A stretch of DNA of 64,000 bases, from assembly GCA_012934845.2 (NCBI GenBank), contig WNNJ02001202.1:37910-101909 (forward strand). The letters are read 5' to 3'. Source of the DNA: Pomphorhynchus laevis. Its lineage: Eukaryota; Acanthocephala; Palaeacanthocephala; Echinorhynchida; Pomphorhynchidae. Shown piece by piece: positions 33,090-46,000 of the stretch (position 1 is its first letter; every line of letters begins with the position of its first letter). Under the pieces are notes generated by a model. The model worked only from the letters and a program-made list of their open reading frames with translations, was not told the DNA's origin and searched no databases. Made by a program: the position numbers and the translations under genes.

Positions 33090-33430
33090 AATTAAACTCT
33101 GAACTTGCAGCTTTATAGCTACATTCTTATCATCTTCATTCATAAGTCTGGTAAATACTGTACGCACGCGAGAAACGTCTTTATCAACTCTTAATTGGGT
33201 ATTGCTCATACACGACTCGTTAATTTTACTCAAAATAACATTCATACTTTTGTAATTCTGAAATTTTATTTTTACTATGTTGGCTGCTCTGTCTGATGAA
33301 TTAGCCGCGTCATCTGCACTTACATCGTATTAAGTTATAGGCTTTCTTAGTTCATAATTTTAATCCGCGCTAATTGAAGAATTAGTTCGTCAATGCTTTT
33401 ATCATGTCAAAATAAACAAATTAATTTAAA
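33090..33430 (-). mobile_element. LINE-C ORF1, 5' part
   Basis: Minus strand: QNYKSMNVILSKINESC, then RVRTVFTRLMNEDDKNVAIK and LQVQS. It continues in frame across the LINE-B block: the codons after AATTAAA at 27,354 read IRLEKRTTDKP, which fits a CR1-type ORF1. Upstream of 33,245 the reading is broken. Confidence 0.55.
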
Positions 33431-33479
33431 ATAAAAGTCAAATAAGAAGTTAGACAATTTTAAAAACAATTTCTTGAAG

Positions 33480-34300
33480 AGAAAATATTTTTCCTGTCAT
33501 CACTGGTTCAGGTGTCGGGTCGTGGAGGCAGTGCACGAAGCAAACTACTCCAGACATCGCGATCCTGGGCGACAGACCAGAGTTCTCTTTCAGATAGTTT
33601 AAGGCGTTATTCGACCAGTTTCGAGATTTGATCTCTCCACCGGTATCGAGGTCTAACTCGGTATCTCCAGAGAGTCCGGACAGGAAAACCTTCCAAAGAT
33701 GGCGTTCCCTAGACATCCACAGGACGTGTCCTATCCACCTCAGCTGACTTTCTTCGACGTGGAGGAGTATCGACTTTACTTCGAGTCCATTTCGGATGAC
33801 CGAATTCCTAACCTTATCTCTAATACTCATACCGGCCATATCACGAAGGAACCTCATTTTGATCGCCTGTATCCGAGATATTATCCTACCGGTCGTAACC
33901 CAAAGCACGACTCCGTCATGTTTTTTAAGTCTATCATCACTCTCTCAGACGTGATTTACGCTCGATTACTCCGTCTTTCCGTGATTCCTATCTTGCTCTT
34001 CGCCGGTCTCATCTAAACCTACTACGTACCAAATGCAACTCCTTCTGTTTTTCATGACCATAGGTTAAGATAGGAACAAATATTGCGTGGTATACCGAAA
34101 GCTTCGCTCGAAGACTCACCTCCCGCTTCACCACTACATAACTACACAAAGAACGCATTGTTGCGATTACTGCACAAATCCACTTATTAATCTCTTTTAT
34201 GTTCCTGCCGTCCCTCGAGAACAATACTCCAAGATATTTGAAATCCTCCACATCAGGAATAACATTTTCTTTAATCCGGATTGACATTGGCACCTGAATC
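33480..34300 (-). mobile_element. RTE-like LINE C-terminal fragment
   Basis: Minus strand: FKYLGVLFSRDGR, VPILTYGHE, then IQAIKMRFLRDMAG, RDKVRNSVIRNGL and QLRWIGHVLWMSRER, ending near 33,540. This order (KYLG, LTYG-E-W, E-M-+-FLR, LRWFGH) is the hallmark of the ORF2 tail of RTE-type and related LINEs. A 131-bp LINE-B piece splits it at 33,921-34,051. Confidence 0.75.
33921..34051 (+). mobile_element. internal LINE-B shard inserted in the RTE fragment
   Basis: Matches only the endonuclease/reverse-transcriptase linker of LINE-B (complement of about 29,215-29,340), with no LINE-B terminus. TCATG is present on both sides (33,916-33,920 and 34,052-34,056), a likely 5-bp duplication. Confidence 0.65.
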
Positions 34301-34439
34301 CGTGACGAACACAGAGACAGAAATTAAATAATAAATAATAATAAATTGCTATAAGATTTTATAATCTGTAACATTATATTTTATATAATCAATAACAGAG
34401 GTTATATCACAATAAGGATTATAGGAATAATAAGATTAA

Positions 34440-34539
34440 TCTAATTAATTTCGTATTAAGAATTTATAGTTTCAGTATTTCTAACAGAGGTGATACATTA
34501 CCGGGAAAGCAAAGTCCACAGGTCAATAATAACTTGTCA
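34440..34539 (+). repeat. outer repeat M2 next to the long-TIR element
   Basis: GTTTCAGTATTTCTAACAGA, then ACCGGGAAAGCAAAGTCCAC. The same block occurs at 35,655-35,735 and 49,985-50,060. Its reverse complement has a TAGCTCAG-like stretch, weakly recalling a tRNA A box. Confidence 0.5.
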
Positions 34540-36790
34540 GTAGAACAAATCAGATAACTGAAACTACACATTTTATAATATATATAAATTAAAAATAAAG
34601 ATAAGTAATAAGTAATAAATAATTTAATAAGATTTTATACAATATATAATGATAGAATTGAATTTTAAAATTAAAAATAAAAATTATATTTTATGATTTG
34701 ACTAATTAATAATATACAATATATTTGAATAAGGATCAGAGGTCATCAGCTGTAACTGCCATGTTATCAAGTTTCGGCTCCTATTCCTAGACCCAACATA
34801 GTAGCGGGGCGTAATGCATGTTAATGATTAATTTTCTCTGATGAAATAAGATATATCGCTTTATGAAACGATTTGATATTAAGATTTATTGTTAGTATTT
34901 ATCTAGTATCCTATTCTGATACAATGTATATTATATTCTGATACAATGTATATTATATTTTGATACAATGTATATTATCCATTCATAAAAATTTTCCGCT
35001 AATGATTTTAAATTTATTTTTAATATTATTGTATTGATTATATATTTTACTATTTTCTGCTTGATGTTATTTTTATAATGACCTAGTTTAAATAACACAT
35101 CTATTAAAAATAGATGTCCACATATATGTCTACCTTATGCCGACACAAAACTATTGATGGTCCTTATCTCAATTGTAACGACTTTATTACCACTTATGTA
35201 GTAATGAACCTTATTCTGAAAATAAATGCTCGAATGATAGCTGAACAATTTTTACTATCATCTAATGGTTAAATAGATATTGACTAATGTGTAATATTGA
35301 CTATTTTTTGTACTATTTTTAATTGTTTTTTTTTTATTTTTAGATTGAATAATCCTTGATAATGGTGAGTCCACGTGCCACCAAAATATTGGATCATTAT
35401 TGTATAATAAATAATAATGTTTATTCGCCTTATTTATTTCAAATCACTGTTCATTCTAGCAATGTTTCTGCTAGCATTGTATATTTCCCCATAATCACTG
35501 CGTTTTGTGGTTTGATAAAAGGCCACATTTTATTTCTTTTATTATCCATCCATACATTTTTCCTTTAAGAGTTTAAATTTATATTTAATAATATTTTGTT
35601 GATAAATAATTTATTATAAGAAAAAAAGCAGCAAACTTTAAAATTAGCAGAAAAATAATGTCGTATCAAGATAGTTTCAGTATTTCTGACAGTTACCGGG
35701 AAAACAAAGTCCACAGGAAATATTAAATTTACATTTAATAATAAAAATTTAATATTTTGTGACCCATTTTTTATTAATACATTTATAATTAATAAATTTA
35801 CCACTAATAAATGCACACGTTTTCATCTTGTTCTCACTATTGTAGATCCACTGCACATTAACGTAAATCTTACTTGAGATAGTGTGGACACACTATCACA
35901 AAGTGAAATTTTAAATATTTCGACATCTATTCTGTGCTTTAATTGAACAACATCTCGTATGATAGGTGCTTCAAAATTCTATAAATTTAGGCAATACGAC
36001 TGTTGTAAGTTGCAATGTCGATAAATCTTATTGTTTGTGACATCCATTTCAATAAAATTTCTTATACATTTAAATCAATTTATAAGTTTTACTGTGGCTT
36101 TCCACAGTATTGAGATTTTATTTATCTAATAAAACCTAGAAACATATTTTGGCATTCTCATTCATGCATACCATATAATATAAAATATAATACATTAAAT
36201 AATGAAATTTTAAGAATTGCAACAATATGTAATGATATTGGCTTTCTTCAAAATCATTTAAATAATTTAATAGATGCATATTTTAAACTAGGTTACTATA
36301 AAAATATCATCAAACAGAAAATAGTAAAATATATAAATCAACACAATAATATTAAAAATAAATTTAAACTCTTAAGTGGCAAATTTTTATGGATGGATAA
36401 TAAATAATATACTTTGTATTAGAATAAGATACTAGATAGTTATTTCAGAGGAAATACATCATTAGCATGTATTTGGCCCCGCTGCTATGTTGGGTAGAGG
36501 AGTTAGGGGCCGAAACCTGATAGCATAGCAGTTCCTCCTGATGACCTCTAATTCTTATTCTGATACAACGTCTGTTATTTATTAGTCAATTCATAAAAAT
36601 GACTTTTATTTTAAATTTCAATTTTTTATTTTAACTTGATTTAAATTATAGAAAATCTAAAAACAATTATTAATTTTATTATTTAATTATTAAATTTTGA
36701 TTTAGCATTATTATGTTTTGTTTATTTTATAATTATATTAAATACGTAGACTCAGTTAGCTGAATTAATTACGGAGTTATCTCAATCCCG
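34540..36790. mobile_element. DNA-transposon-like element with long inverted repeats
   Basis: Left arm about 34,540-35,107 and right arm about 36,266-36,790 are inverted copies. Shared blocks, outer to inner: an AACTGA...ACGTATTT-like edge, AATTGACTAATAAATAA, CAGAATAAGGATCAGAGGTC, GCTATGCTATCAGGTTTCGG, TAGCGGGGC, AAAATAGTAAAATATATAA and CCTAGTTTAAA. The ~1.1-kb centre has no transposase I can see, so the element is non-autonomous or decayed. A 22-bp unit containing CTGATACAATGTATATTAT is tandem three times in the left arm (34,913-34,978). Ends and target duplication were not fixed. Confidence 0.6.
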
Positions 36791-37812
36791 AAATTAGCGT
36801 ATTTGTACGATGACCTGATGGGTTTATATAGTATCCATAAATGTGATCGATCTTACGAATTTTATTTTACAACTTTGCCAGGTAAACATTCAATATACAC
36901 GTCATCGTTGGCGTACCTCACAAGTACGATATTGAGTTACATCGTTACACTATTCTTTTCATCAATAGTAGCAATCACGTGCTACAAGATACACAATTCG
37001 AGAATTTAATGAACATGTTGAACCTCAAAAATGACGCATATATCTAGATAAACGGAAATATGTCAAACCAGTGAAGCATAGCTTTTCGAACAGATTATTA
37101 AAATTAGAAAATTAATTCCCTAAAAACGACAATGCATAAATATACATAGTATCTTCAGTTGTACTACCGATATCTAATCTGGGTCTTATATCGAACCAAC
37201 ATTCAGTTTTCAGCAATAAATGCATTCGATTTGTTGAGTCTAAGATGAACGATGGTAAATTCTGATCAGTGATAATGGTAAATTGATGGCTGGATTAGTA
37301 GCACAACTAATATCCGCATTGACTCAACATCCGCAGTCTCTTTTTTGAATGTGGCAACATCACTAGGTAATGTATGATCTGTTTGCGAGACGTTTAGTTG
37401 ATTCGTTGATAATATTGATGGTACTCGTGCACTGACTATAACCCCGATTTTCTCAGGTTTATGGTTGGGATTTTCATAACTCGTATAAAAGATACGAGTA
37501 GCGACATTAGCCGCAATCAATAGCACGTGTGTTACGACTGCAATAGTGCGTTTTTCGAATTATCAAGTTTGGAGAAGTATTCTTGTTTACTGAACATTTA
37601 TCAGATCACACTTGGTTGGCGTGAATGAAGCAAACATTCACAGAAATATCGTGTTGTTTTTGCACTTTGATACTCTTCTGGTTGGTGGTAATTCATGCTC
37701 GCTCTGTTGAATCGTGTTGCGTTGGCGTTGTTAAATCGAGACAGTGTTCTTGTTGACGATAGATCGAAAGGTTCAAATGATTATGTTTAAAGATACGGAT
37801 TTATAAAAGAAG
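36791..37812. other. no gene recognised
   Basis: The minus strand has an 86-codon open frame (37,266-37,526) and the plus strand a 68-codon one (36,803-37,009). Neither matches a family I know or has supporting splice or repeat context. Confidence 0.4.
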
Positions 37813-38190
37813 ATATTGTGGATATACATCAACTTACAGGTCCGTGGAAAGTGTCGATAGTTACAAAGATTTAGGAGTATGGGTTACCTCTAATTTATCA
37901 ACCAAAAGCACACTGATCAAGCTTGTGCCAACTCCAATAAAATGATAGGTATGATTCGACGCGCGTTTGTTCGCGTTAATCCGACTGCTCTTCGGCCTCT
38001 GATTTTGGCACATTTTGTGGCCAGTTTGTAGAATTGCCATGTCATCCGCATATATGTATTTTTTCGTTGATGTCAGTGGTATATCTGAGGTGTATAGGTT
38101 AAACAGCAGAGGGGAAAGAACTGATCCCTGCGGTAGGCCGTTATTGAGTCTGCGCGCTCTTGAAAGTTTACCGCCCAACTGAACCCGAGA
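37813..38190. mobile_element. mosaic of LINE shards
   Basis: A LINE-D 3' terminus (TATTGTGGATATACATCAAC, 37,813-37,841) is followed by a plus-strand LINE-C shard (YKDLGVWVTSNLS and the NPTALRPLILAHF region, to about 38,022), then a minus-strand Jockey-like shard at 38,022-38,182 (NGLPQGSVLSPLLFNLYTSD, then YIYADDMAIL). The same LINE-D terminus recurs at 38,191. Confidence 0.65.
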
Positions 38191-39062
38191 TATTGTGGAT
38201 ATACATTAACTTACAAGTCCACTAAATTACCAATTTACAGTTTTACAAAACAAAGAACAAAGAACGAAAGTATAATCAATGTCAATATGTTGATGTTGAT
38301 GTGCGAGAGAGTGTGGGACAGTTTAAAAGTGTGAATAATTGAAATCAATTATTAAGGGACAAACAAGAGCAGAGACTATGCATGAATGATTTAAAGAATA
38401 AGGCGTGGGTCACTTTAAAAATGTGCATCATTGAAATCAATTATTAAGGGACAAACAAGAGCAGAAACTGTGCATGAAGGATGGGAATGAGAAAAAGAGC
38501 GATGAAGTTGAGCGGATGGCGGAAGGTAATTTATTGCAGAGAAGAAGAGCAGCAATTAAAAAGGGAACGGTGGTTACAATTTGAGGAAAATGACGGAATA
38601 CGGAGAAGAGAGTCACTAAATGAATATTTATGGATGTGAGGCGGGATTTAATAAGTATAGGACGATGTTGATAAGAAGTCGAATTTGAATAAAGGATTTG
38701 AAAAGTGATACAAAGGATACGAAATAGAATGCGATTTTTTATCGTTAGTTAGTTGAGTTTAGATAGGCAAGATCAAATGTGATTGAAACGACGGAGGTGA
38801 AAAAGGATATGCACGGCGGAATTCAGAAGGCGCTGGAGAGGAAGAAAAGAGGATTTAGAGAATAAAGCAAAAAGACCGAGGCAATAGTAGATCTTATGAA
38901 GCAATGGACGGAAGATAATGACAAGCCAATGACAGCACAAGTTGAATTTTGGCATGCGCAAATCTCGATGAAAGTGGGGATATACTTAATTTTTACAAAT
39001 TGTTTTGTTATTTTTCTTGCTCTACATAATTTCATAATGTCTTGTTTATAGCACAAGTTAAA
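38191..39062 (-). mobile_element. LINE-D 3' fragment 1
   Basis: Minus strand with 3' end TATTGTGGATATAC at 38,191. It shares a block with fragment 2 (AATTGAAATCAATTATTAAG, then GGACAAACAAGAGC) and encodes degraded ORF2 C-terminal sequence. A ~75-bp piece is repeated inside it (38,330-38,400 versus 38,405-38,470). Confidence 0.65.
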
Positions 39063-39067
39063 TTAAA

Positions 39068-41700
39068 GCGGCTATTGTGGATATACATCAACTTGCAAGT
39101 TTACTAAATTACAAATTCACAGTTTTACAAAACAAAGAACAAAGAACGAAAGTATAATCAATGTCAATAGGTTGATGTTGATGTGCGGGAGAGTGTGGGA
39201 TAATTTGAAATAGTGTGAATAATTGAAATCAATTATTAAGGGACAAACAAGAGCGGAAACTGCGATTGAAGGATGGAAAGATGTTTGAGCAGATGGCGGA
39301 AAAGTTTATTTCAGAGAATAGGAGCGGTAATAAAAGAAGCATGGCGGCCACAGTTTGAGGAAAATGACGGATTATGGAAGAGTAGAAAATTACGTGAACG
39401 AATATTAATGGAGGTGAGGCGGGATTCAGTAAGTGTCAAACTTGCTGTGGATAAAAAGACGATTTTGAGGAAAGGAGTCGATAAGTGATACAAAGAATAC
39501 AGAATATAATGCGGTTTTTCATAGTTAGCCAAATGAGTTTAGAGAGGCGAGCGAAAATGTGGTGAAAACGGCGGGGGCGGAAAAGAATACGCACGACGAA
39601 ACTTGTAAGGCTCTGAAGAGGAATAAGAGAGGATTTAGAGGAAAAAGCAAAAATACTGAGACAATAGTCGATATAAGGAAACAATATACTTGAGATAAGA
39701 GAGTAACATGAGTAAAAATCAAGCGAGCGTCTGACAGAGTGAAGGTTGCGAAGTAGGATATTGTAAGATCAAGTTTAGTCGCTAAAGAATAGATCGAGAG
39801 AAAGACATTTGTTGAAATGAACTCTCAAGAAAGTGAGATGATCAACAATAGGATGAACGATTCAATTAAGAAATACCAAAGGATATGAGATAGAGAGATA
39901 AAAGAAATAATAACCAACAAGATTATAGACTTGAAATGGTTAAGATACAAACGAAGCGAGGAAAGATGCTTGGAGATTGAGCGAAGACAATTTGTAGATG
40001 TGGAGGGATCACTAATAAATAAGTTAGGGTCATATGCAATGCTGGAGAGATTGCGAAGGTGAAGAGCGAACAGAATTGGTACGAGAAGAGAGCCTTTGAG
40101 GAACGCGACATGTAGAAACTACGAATTGGAATATACACGGAAAGATCGTTCAGAGGGATAAGAGCGGAACCAGGATACAGTAGCAGAATAAAAGTCATAC
40201 TTGTAGTGAATACGATGAAGGATGGAATTATCAACATTGTCAAACGCAGAAGAAAGGTCAAGGGAAATAACGATACTGCAGTTTCTTATCATGAGCAAGA
40301 AGTCACAGAAGCTTGGTGGCAGACAACTGAGAAGAGTGATGAGATCGGAGGAAGATAGCCACTACGAATTGAATGGTTAAATATTGAGGCAGGAAACGAG
40401 CAAATTGAATGATTAAATATTTCAGTATATAAATAGGAAGAGGATCCTCAGATGTTTTGCTAGATAAAGATAAAAGCACATCAGAAATCTCGTCAGCAGA
40501 TAGATGAAGAAGATAAAAAAATTCACGTAGACAAAGATCCAGCAAAAAAAGACAAGATAGGAAAAAATAAATGCCTAAGATAGTTGAATCGAGCTTCTAT
40601 TGAAGATAAATATAAAATTTATGTGGAACGAGACTACTAACAAAGATAGAACGCGACCTCACAGTGCTAAAAGTATTCCATTTAAATCTTGAATTAGATG
40701 GATATAGAAGCTTGATTTTCCAAAAGTGTAAATATTTACTAAACAGGAGGGAACGGTGATATCTACCAAGTGCTAAATAGTTGCTGAACTTGCCTTCAGC
40801 AAACGGGGGTAGGTTCTAAATGAGCGATGTAGAAGAGACTTCGACAGCATACAGTCAGAGTCAAGCCATGGTGCAAAGTATGTTTGACGGGTAGTAAATA
40901 GTTGACATGGAAGAATATTGCCGAGTATAAAATTAGACAGATAGTCCTGACGTTGGAGAGTGAAAGATCAGGACATGAGAGTAGAGACAATTCTTAAAGA
41001 ACTAAAAAATAGGCAGATCGAAACATTTCTAATATCGACTGATAATAGGTTACGCGATAAAAAGCGCATATAATAGGAATATAGGACGACAAGAAAATTT
41101 TATTATAGAACTGATTAAATCAAGAACACCACCAAGAATGTGAGTAGGTGATGTGAGTAGATGTAGGAGTGGGTAACGAAGACATGATAGAATAGTAACA
41201 ATCCTGAAAAGCGGTTATGTTTATGGAAATCAAGAAGCCAAGAACGGTCCAAACGAATGTTGCTATCACTTAGAAAAGGAAAGTAAGAGAGCTCAATATG
41301 TGAGAACAGATCAGATAGTTCAGCAAATAAAGTATTAGATCGATAACTAGAACCGTCGAATAGATAACGATACATAAGATAAGCCTACCGAAATATGGAA
41401 AGGAAGAAGTTCCAAGGTTTGAGGAACAAAATAATCAATATTGGCAATGCCAGATAAAGGAAAGATCAGGAAACGTTCTATAGTTAGAGGTAGAAGATAA
41501 AAGTACAAAGCGTTTGGACAGAATGGAGGAGGCTTAGAGGCAATGATTTAGGAAACCTTAAGTAAAGGAGGGTAGGTGGTATCACTAGAGAGATCTTAAA
41601 CGAAAGAGATATAAGGATTTGATTTCATCGAAAAGTAAATGCGTTGTTTACAAGAGTTTGAAGTCTAAGAATATATTGAAATGCGTTAGCATTGTGATCA
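39068..41700 (-). mobile_element. LINE-D fragment 2 (CR1/L2-like), longer
   Basis: Minus strand. From high to low coordinate: endonuclease (FAELSDLFSHIELS, then SNIRLDRSW at 41,115-41,375), linker, reverse transcriptase start (SADEISDVLLSLSSKTSEDP at 40,303-40,545), and an ORF2 tail near 39,300-39,700, ending at TATTGTGGATATAC (39,071). Same architecture as LINE-A and LINE-B but more diverged and broken in many places. Confidence 0.65.
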
Positions 41701-43007
41701 AGGCGAGATTGTACTTGATGAGAATCTGAAAGAGGTATATGCTTGTGTTTTCAAATTTTATCAGTTTAGTTTTCAAAATGTTCTTTTCAAATATTAATGT
41801 TTTCTCAAGTAGTTGTCCGCATCAATATTCAATGCGATTCCTAATAGAGAAAAGTGTTTCTTATAAATATATCAAGGTGTTCGTCCCAACGATTTGAGAA
41901 CTGATCTTTTAATAATTCTAACTTTCTGATATATATCTTTCTGCTGGATTTGTTCGGTGAACTGATCTATTTGCCGAACGCATTTTCGTTATTTATGAAA
42001 TGCCTGCATAAATTCCTTTTATCCGAGTTATGCTGTTTCACTCCAAAACCTTACTTGCTGTTTTTGTTGAGCTAGTTTTTGCTAATGCAACCTATGCTCA
42101 GTCAATGACAAAAACGCTTTGAATAGTTTAATAACTAATGTCGACATTATCCCGCACAATTATCTGCTTTTAACCAAGATGAAGAGGAAATGTGAGTTTA
42201 ATTTTTTAACGGAATATTACTATAAAGAGGCAACTTATTCGAACATCTAACATGTGATGTATAATGTTATAATACAAGTTTCCATTTAGTTCACTCATGT
42301 TTGTGGCAGTGCCTTAAGAATAAAATATATTAGTCGGCAAACTAATTATTAGTCGTGAGTGAAAACTTAAATACATTCCTGAGTCACTGTGATCGTTATA
42401 AATGCAGCTCCATTTGTGATTTACAAACGTAACGCGAACGTAAATGAAATGCAACCCATAATTCATAAAAGATTTCAATTATATTTCAAAATGTACAAAT
42501 CGGACGCAGTAACAACGTCAGTTGCGTTTTCGTGTCGTTCCTTAAGGAAAATATGGGATTAATTGTGATCCATTTATTATCGCGATTATAGATTTATGGC
42601 AATAAACTTAAATTTTTATTTTTAGATATTTTTATATTTCAATATAATCTACTTTTAAATTATATTATTTTTATATTTTTAGATTGGGCTCTCGATGATC
42701 ATAGCTCTTCTTTACCATCTAACTTTAATGACGTTAGACATCAAATCTGGTAAATCAAATCTACCGTCAAACTTGAATACAAAGGTGTTACTTTTCTCAA
42801 TTAAAAAACGCATTAGTCATTTATGTCAAATTCTTTCAGATTTAAATAACAGCTTTTTACAAAACCATCATAGATAATTATCATAACAAATAGAACTCGG
42901 TTAAATTTTATTTTAAGAAGACAACAATTCGTCTTATTTGGAATAAAAAGTCATACTACACTATCCATTATATAACTGTTTACAGACTGAGACTATATCA
43001 CGCCCTA
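41701..43007. other. downstream of the Munc18 gene; 3' UTR likely
   Basis: No gene recognised. A minus-strand AATAAA at about 42,906-42,912, some 100 bp after the Munc18 stop codon, is a plausible poly(A) signal. The rest is AT-rich without named features. Confidence 0.4.
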
Positions 43008-43081
43008 TTAAAGGTTAGCGTATTCAGTGTCCATTTTAAGTTCATCCAGAAACATTTTCGGAGTTATAATGTGATCTGATC
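43008..43081 (-). CDS. Rop: Munc18 last exon
   Basis: 74 bp after a 49-bp intron: [23 protein letters not shown], stop. The SxHIxTPxxFLxxL end is typical of the family. Acceptor CTTTTAAAG. Confidence 0.92.
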
Positions 43082-46000
43082 CTTTAAAAGACAAAAGTGA
43101 AAATGTGATCATTCCTTGCTGAATACCAACCTATAATGACTTCCCATTTTCGATTCGCTGGAACGTTTGTTTGAGCACTACTGCTTGCAGTAACTTCGTA
43201 TGCACATCTCATTTCTGGATAGGTTAATCCGCCGAGAATAAATACAATTAAACGCGGTCCTGATTTTATCATAGAATGACTACGTCCACGAGTCCATCCG
43301 CCATACTCTTGTCCACCACGTACACTAAACAGAAGTTGACATGTGCAGCAGATGTAAATTTATTCAGAAAAAATCACATATTCAACTATAAAACTTTATA
43401 GATATTTGGAGTTTTGATTTTTATTAGTATATACAGTGAAATATTGTGTATTTTGAAAAATGACCATACGCTCGCACAATTTGAAAACAAAATAATTATA
43501 TTGAGCTTTCGGTCATTAACTTCGATTATCGATAGAATAATTTTTCATAAATTTACAAGAGTTATAATTTCGATCATTTATTTTGATCGGGCAGAAAAAT
43601 CTTTGATATTTAAGAACAAGATAATAAGTAAGGCATAACAACAAAAATATACGAATAAAATAAAGCATGTAAAACAATTTTAGAGTTCTAACGAACCGTT
43701 CATAAATAATATTGAAAAAAATGGCATCTATATTCAGTTTGAAGGGATTTCAAAAGTTAAAAACTGTCTTTTCCAGAGTTAAGGTGCAATATTTCTACAA
43801 TATATTCAATTTTTAAAATTGAATATATTTTTCAAAATAGTATGAATAATATACAATACGTTTTGTATTAGAATAATATGCACTAAATAATAAAATTTCA
43901 TCAGAGTATATACGCTATAAGCATGTGTTTGACCCGCTGCTATGATGGGTCAAGAAATAAGCGCCTAAACCTGATAACATATAAGTTCTTCATGATCTCT
44001 AATCCTTATTCTGTCACATCGTATATTATTTATAAGTCAGTTAATAATAGACTTTTATTTTAAATTTTAATTTTAAATTTCAACTTGATATATAAAATAC
44101 GTAGACTCACTCATCTTATCTGATTCGCCAGAGTTAATGTTTTTACAATATATTCAATTTTTGGTATTATCTTTTGAGTTTCTTAATTGCATTATTATAA
44201 TTATCTTTTTGCATTTTATCTAAATCAGTTGCGTAGCAAATATAATAGTCATTTCCTAACTTTCATACAGTTCCTTAGTGCAACTGAATTGAACATAATA
44301 GATTTTAAATTTTGTTCTGAGAGCGTTCTATACAGTCGTAAAAGGCAGTGAACTTGCATTGTTAATAAAAATATAAGATTGTAAGTTTTTGATAAAGATA
44401 TATGTACTTTTCAACTTAACCAATCGTTGATTGTAAGATGAGTTGTTATTAAAAGCAACTAATTGCTATTAAAACCAGTTATTTATGCTCATAACAAGCC
44501 TTTTGTCTATTTTTCATTTGCTGTCTACTCTAAGCATCGTTCAATCTGATTTGTATTATCAATCCTATTAAAAAAATCATTTTTTTCCAATTCTCCGTTA
44601 TTGCTCGCATTTCGCATCATTTGATATCAAAATAGATATTTTGGTCTCCTATAACCAATAATGTTGTAATCTCAAGCATTCAGTTATTGAAATATTCAAA
44701 ATTATTTATGGTATCGAAATATTATTTCGATACATGTGAATGCCTTTTAATCCTAAAAAAATGTTACTGTTTAAACGAAATCCTCTCTTAAAATAAAGAT
44801 CCTTCTTAAATCTTGAAAATCCCTAGAATAGGGATTTTGCCGAAATCCTTTATCTTGTTAAAACAATATAGATAATTGATTATTACAATTAATAATTCAT
44901 ATAAAGACAGATCATCCTAAAATGATCTGTCTTTACAATGATTTGAAAGGGTTTTAAAAGCGTAAAAGTTTGATTTATTTGTTATAAATCGAATATTCGC
45001 ACAAATGTTTTAATTATTTATCGGACAAGTCAATTTAATTGATTCAAAAGAGAGAAACACTTTTTTATTTTAATTTCAGTTTTAAACAATTGCTGAAAAT
45101 GATTAAGGAGTGAAAAATTAAGCATGTCGGAGCTTCAAAGCTCGTTATTTTGCAACGATTTTCAAGCAAACAAGGAAGAAGCGAATGTTCCTGGTCATCA
45201 ATTCTCTTCCAAAGGTAGGACGGACTCACAAGTAAGTGGTGATTTTTGTTTTCTGGACTCGGATAAGGGGATATTACCCCCTATTCTAAAGCTAGCACAC
45301 TTGTGCATAATACAGGCGTCAAAACCTATAGAAAAACATAACTTGTTCCTAACGTTTCTTCGTGATTTTATTAGTCTTCACGATAAAAGAGTTATATTTA
45401 ACTCTGTTAAGGTTTATCCCAACTCAGTGAAGATTTCTTTTACTATCGCCTCCACTGTACTTAGAAGAGGATGACTCGAACAAGCTCAATAAGCAGGCAC
45501 TGAGGAAGGGTGGCGAGCCCCTCCCAGTTGGATTTGCGAATGCTGACTTGGATAGTGGACTACTATTATCCCGTTCCCCAGGCAACCACTTTATGGGTTT
45601 TAACTTAAAATTTACAATAATTGAGGAAGACAGATGGACGTTCCCCCACTGTCAAAGATGCCACTGCTGGGGACATTGGGGGTCTACATGCAGTAAGGCC
45701 CAAACATGTGGGGTATGTGGAACGACTGAGTGTACCCACATGGTCTGCAATAAAAAATGTCTGGCACCTCCTTCGTGCATTAATTGCCGTGGGGATCATC
45801 CTGCATGGTCGCGCAAGTGCGCCTCGTTCAAGAATTATTGTCACCGATTTATGAAACACCCTCTCACCTTTATGTAGAAGTTGCTGCTCCAGTCGGAATG
45901 TCTAACAACGACATCCTTACACTTTTGGCGAATCAAAAACGCACAATCATCGCTGAGCTAAAGGCATTTTTTATCCCTCTGGTCACTCAGGTTCCAGTAG

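Noticed and set aside
34440-34539. M2 block as a tRNA-derived SINE
   Set aside because: Only a weak A-box-like word on the reverse strand and no B box; better explained as flank of the long-TIR family.
35356-35568. Open frame inside the long-TIR element as a transposase piece
   Set aside because: No DDE or other transposase motif seen; composition typical of AT-rich non-coding DNA.
36803-37009. Small hydrophobic plus-strand frame as a membrane protein gene
   Set aside because: No homology recognised, no promoter or splice context, in repeat-rich AT DNA.
45605-45859. Antisense and alternate frames over the zinc knuckles
   Set aside because: Only the plus frame with regularly spaced Cys/His makes sense.
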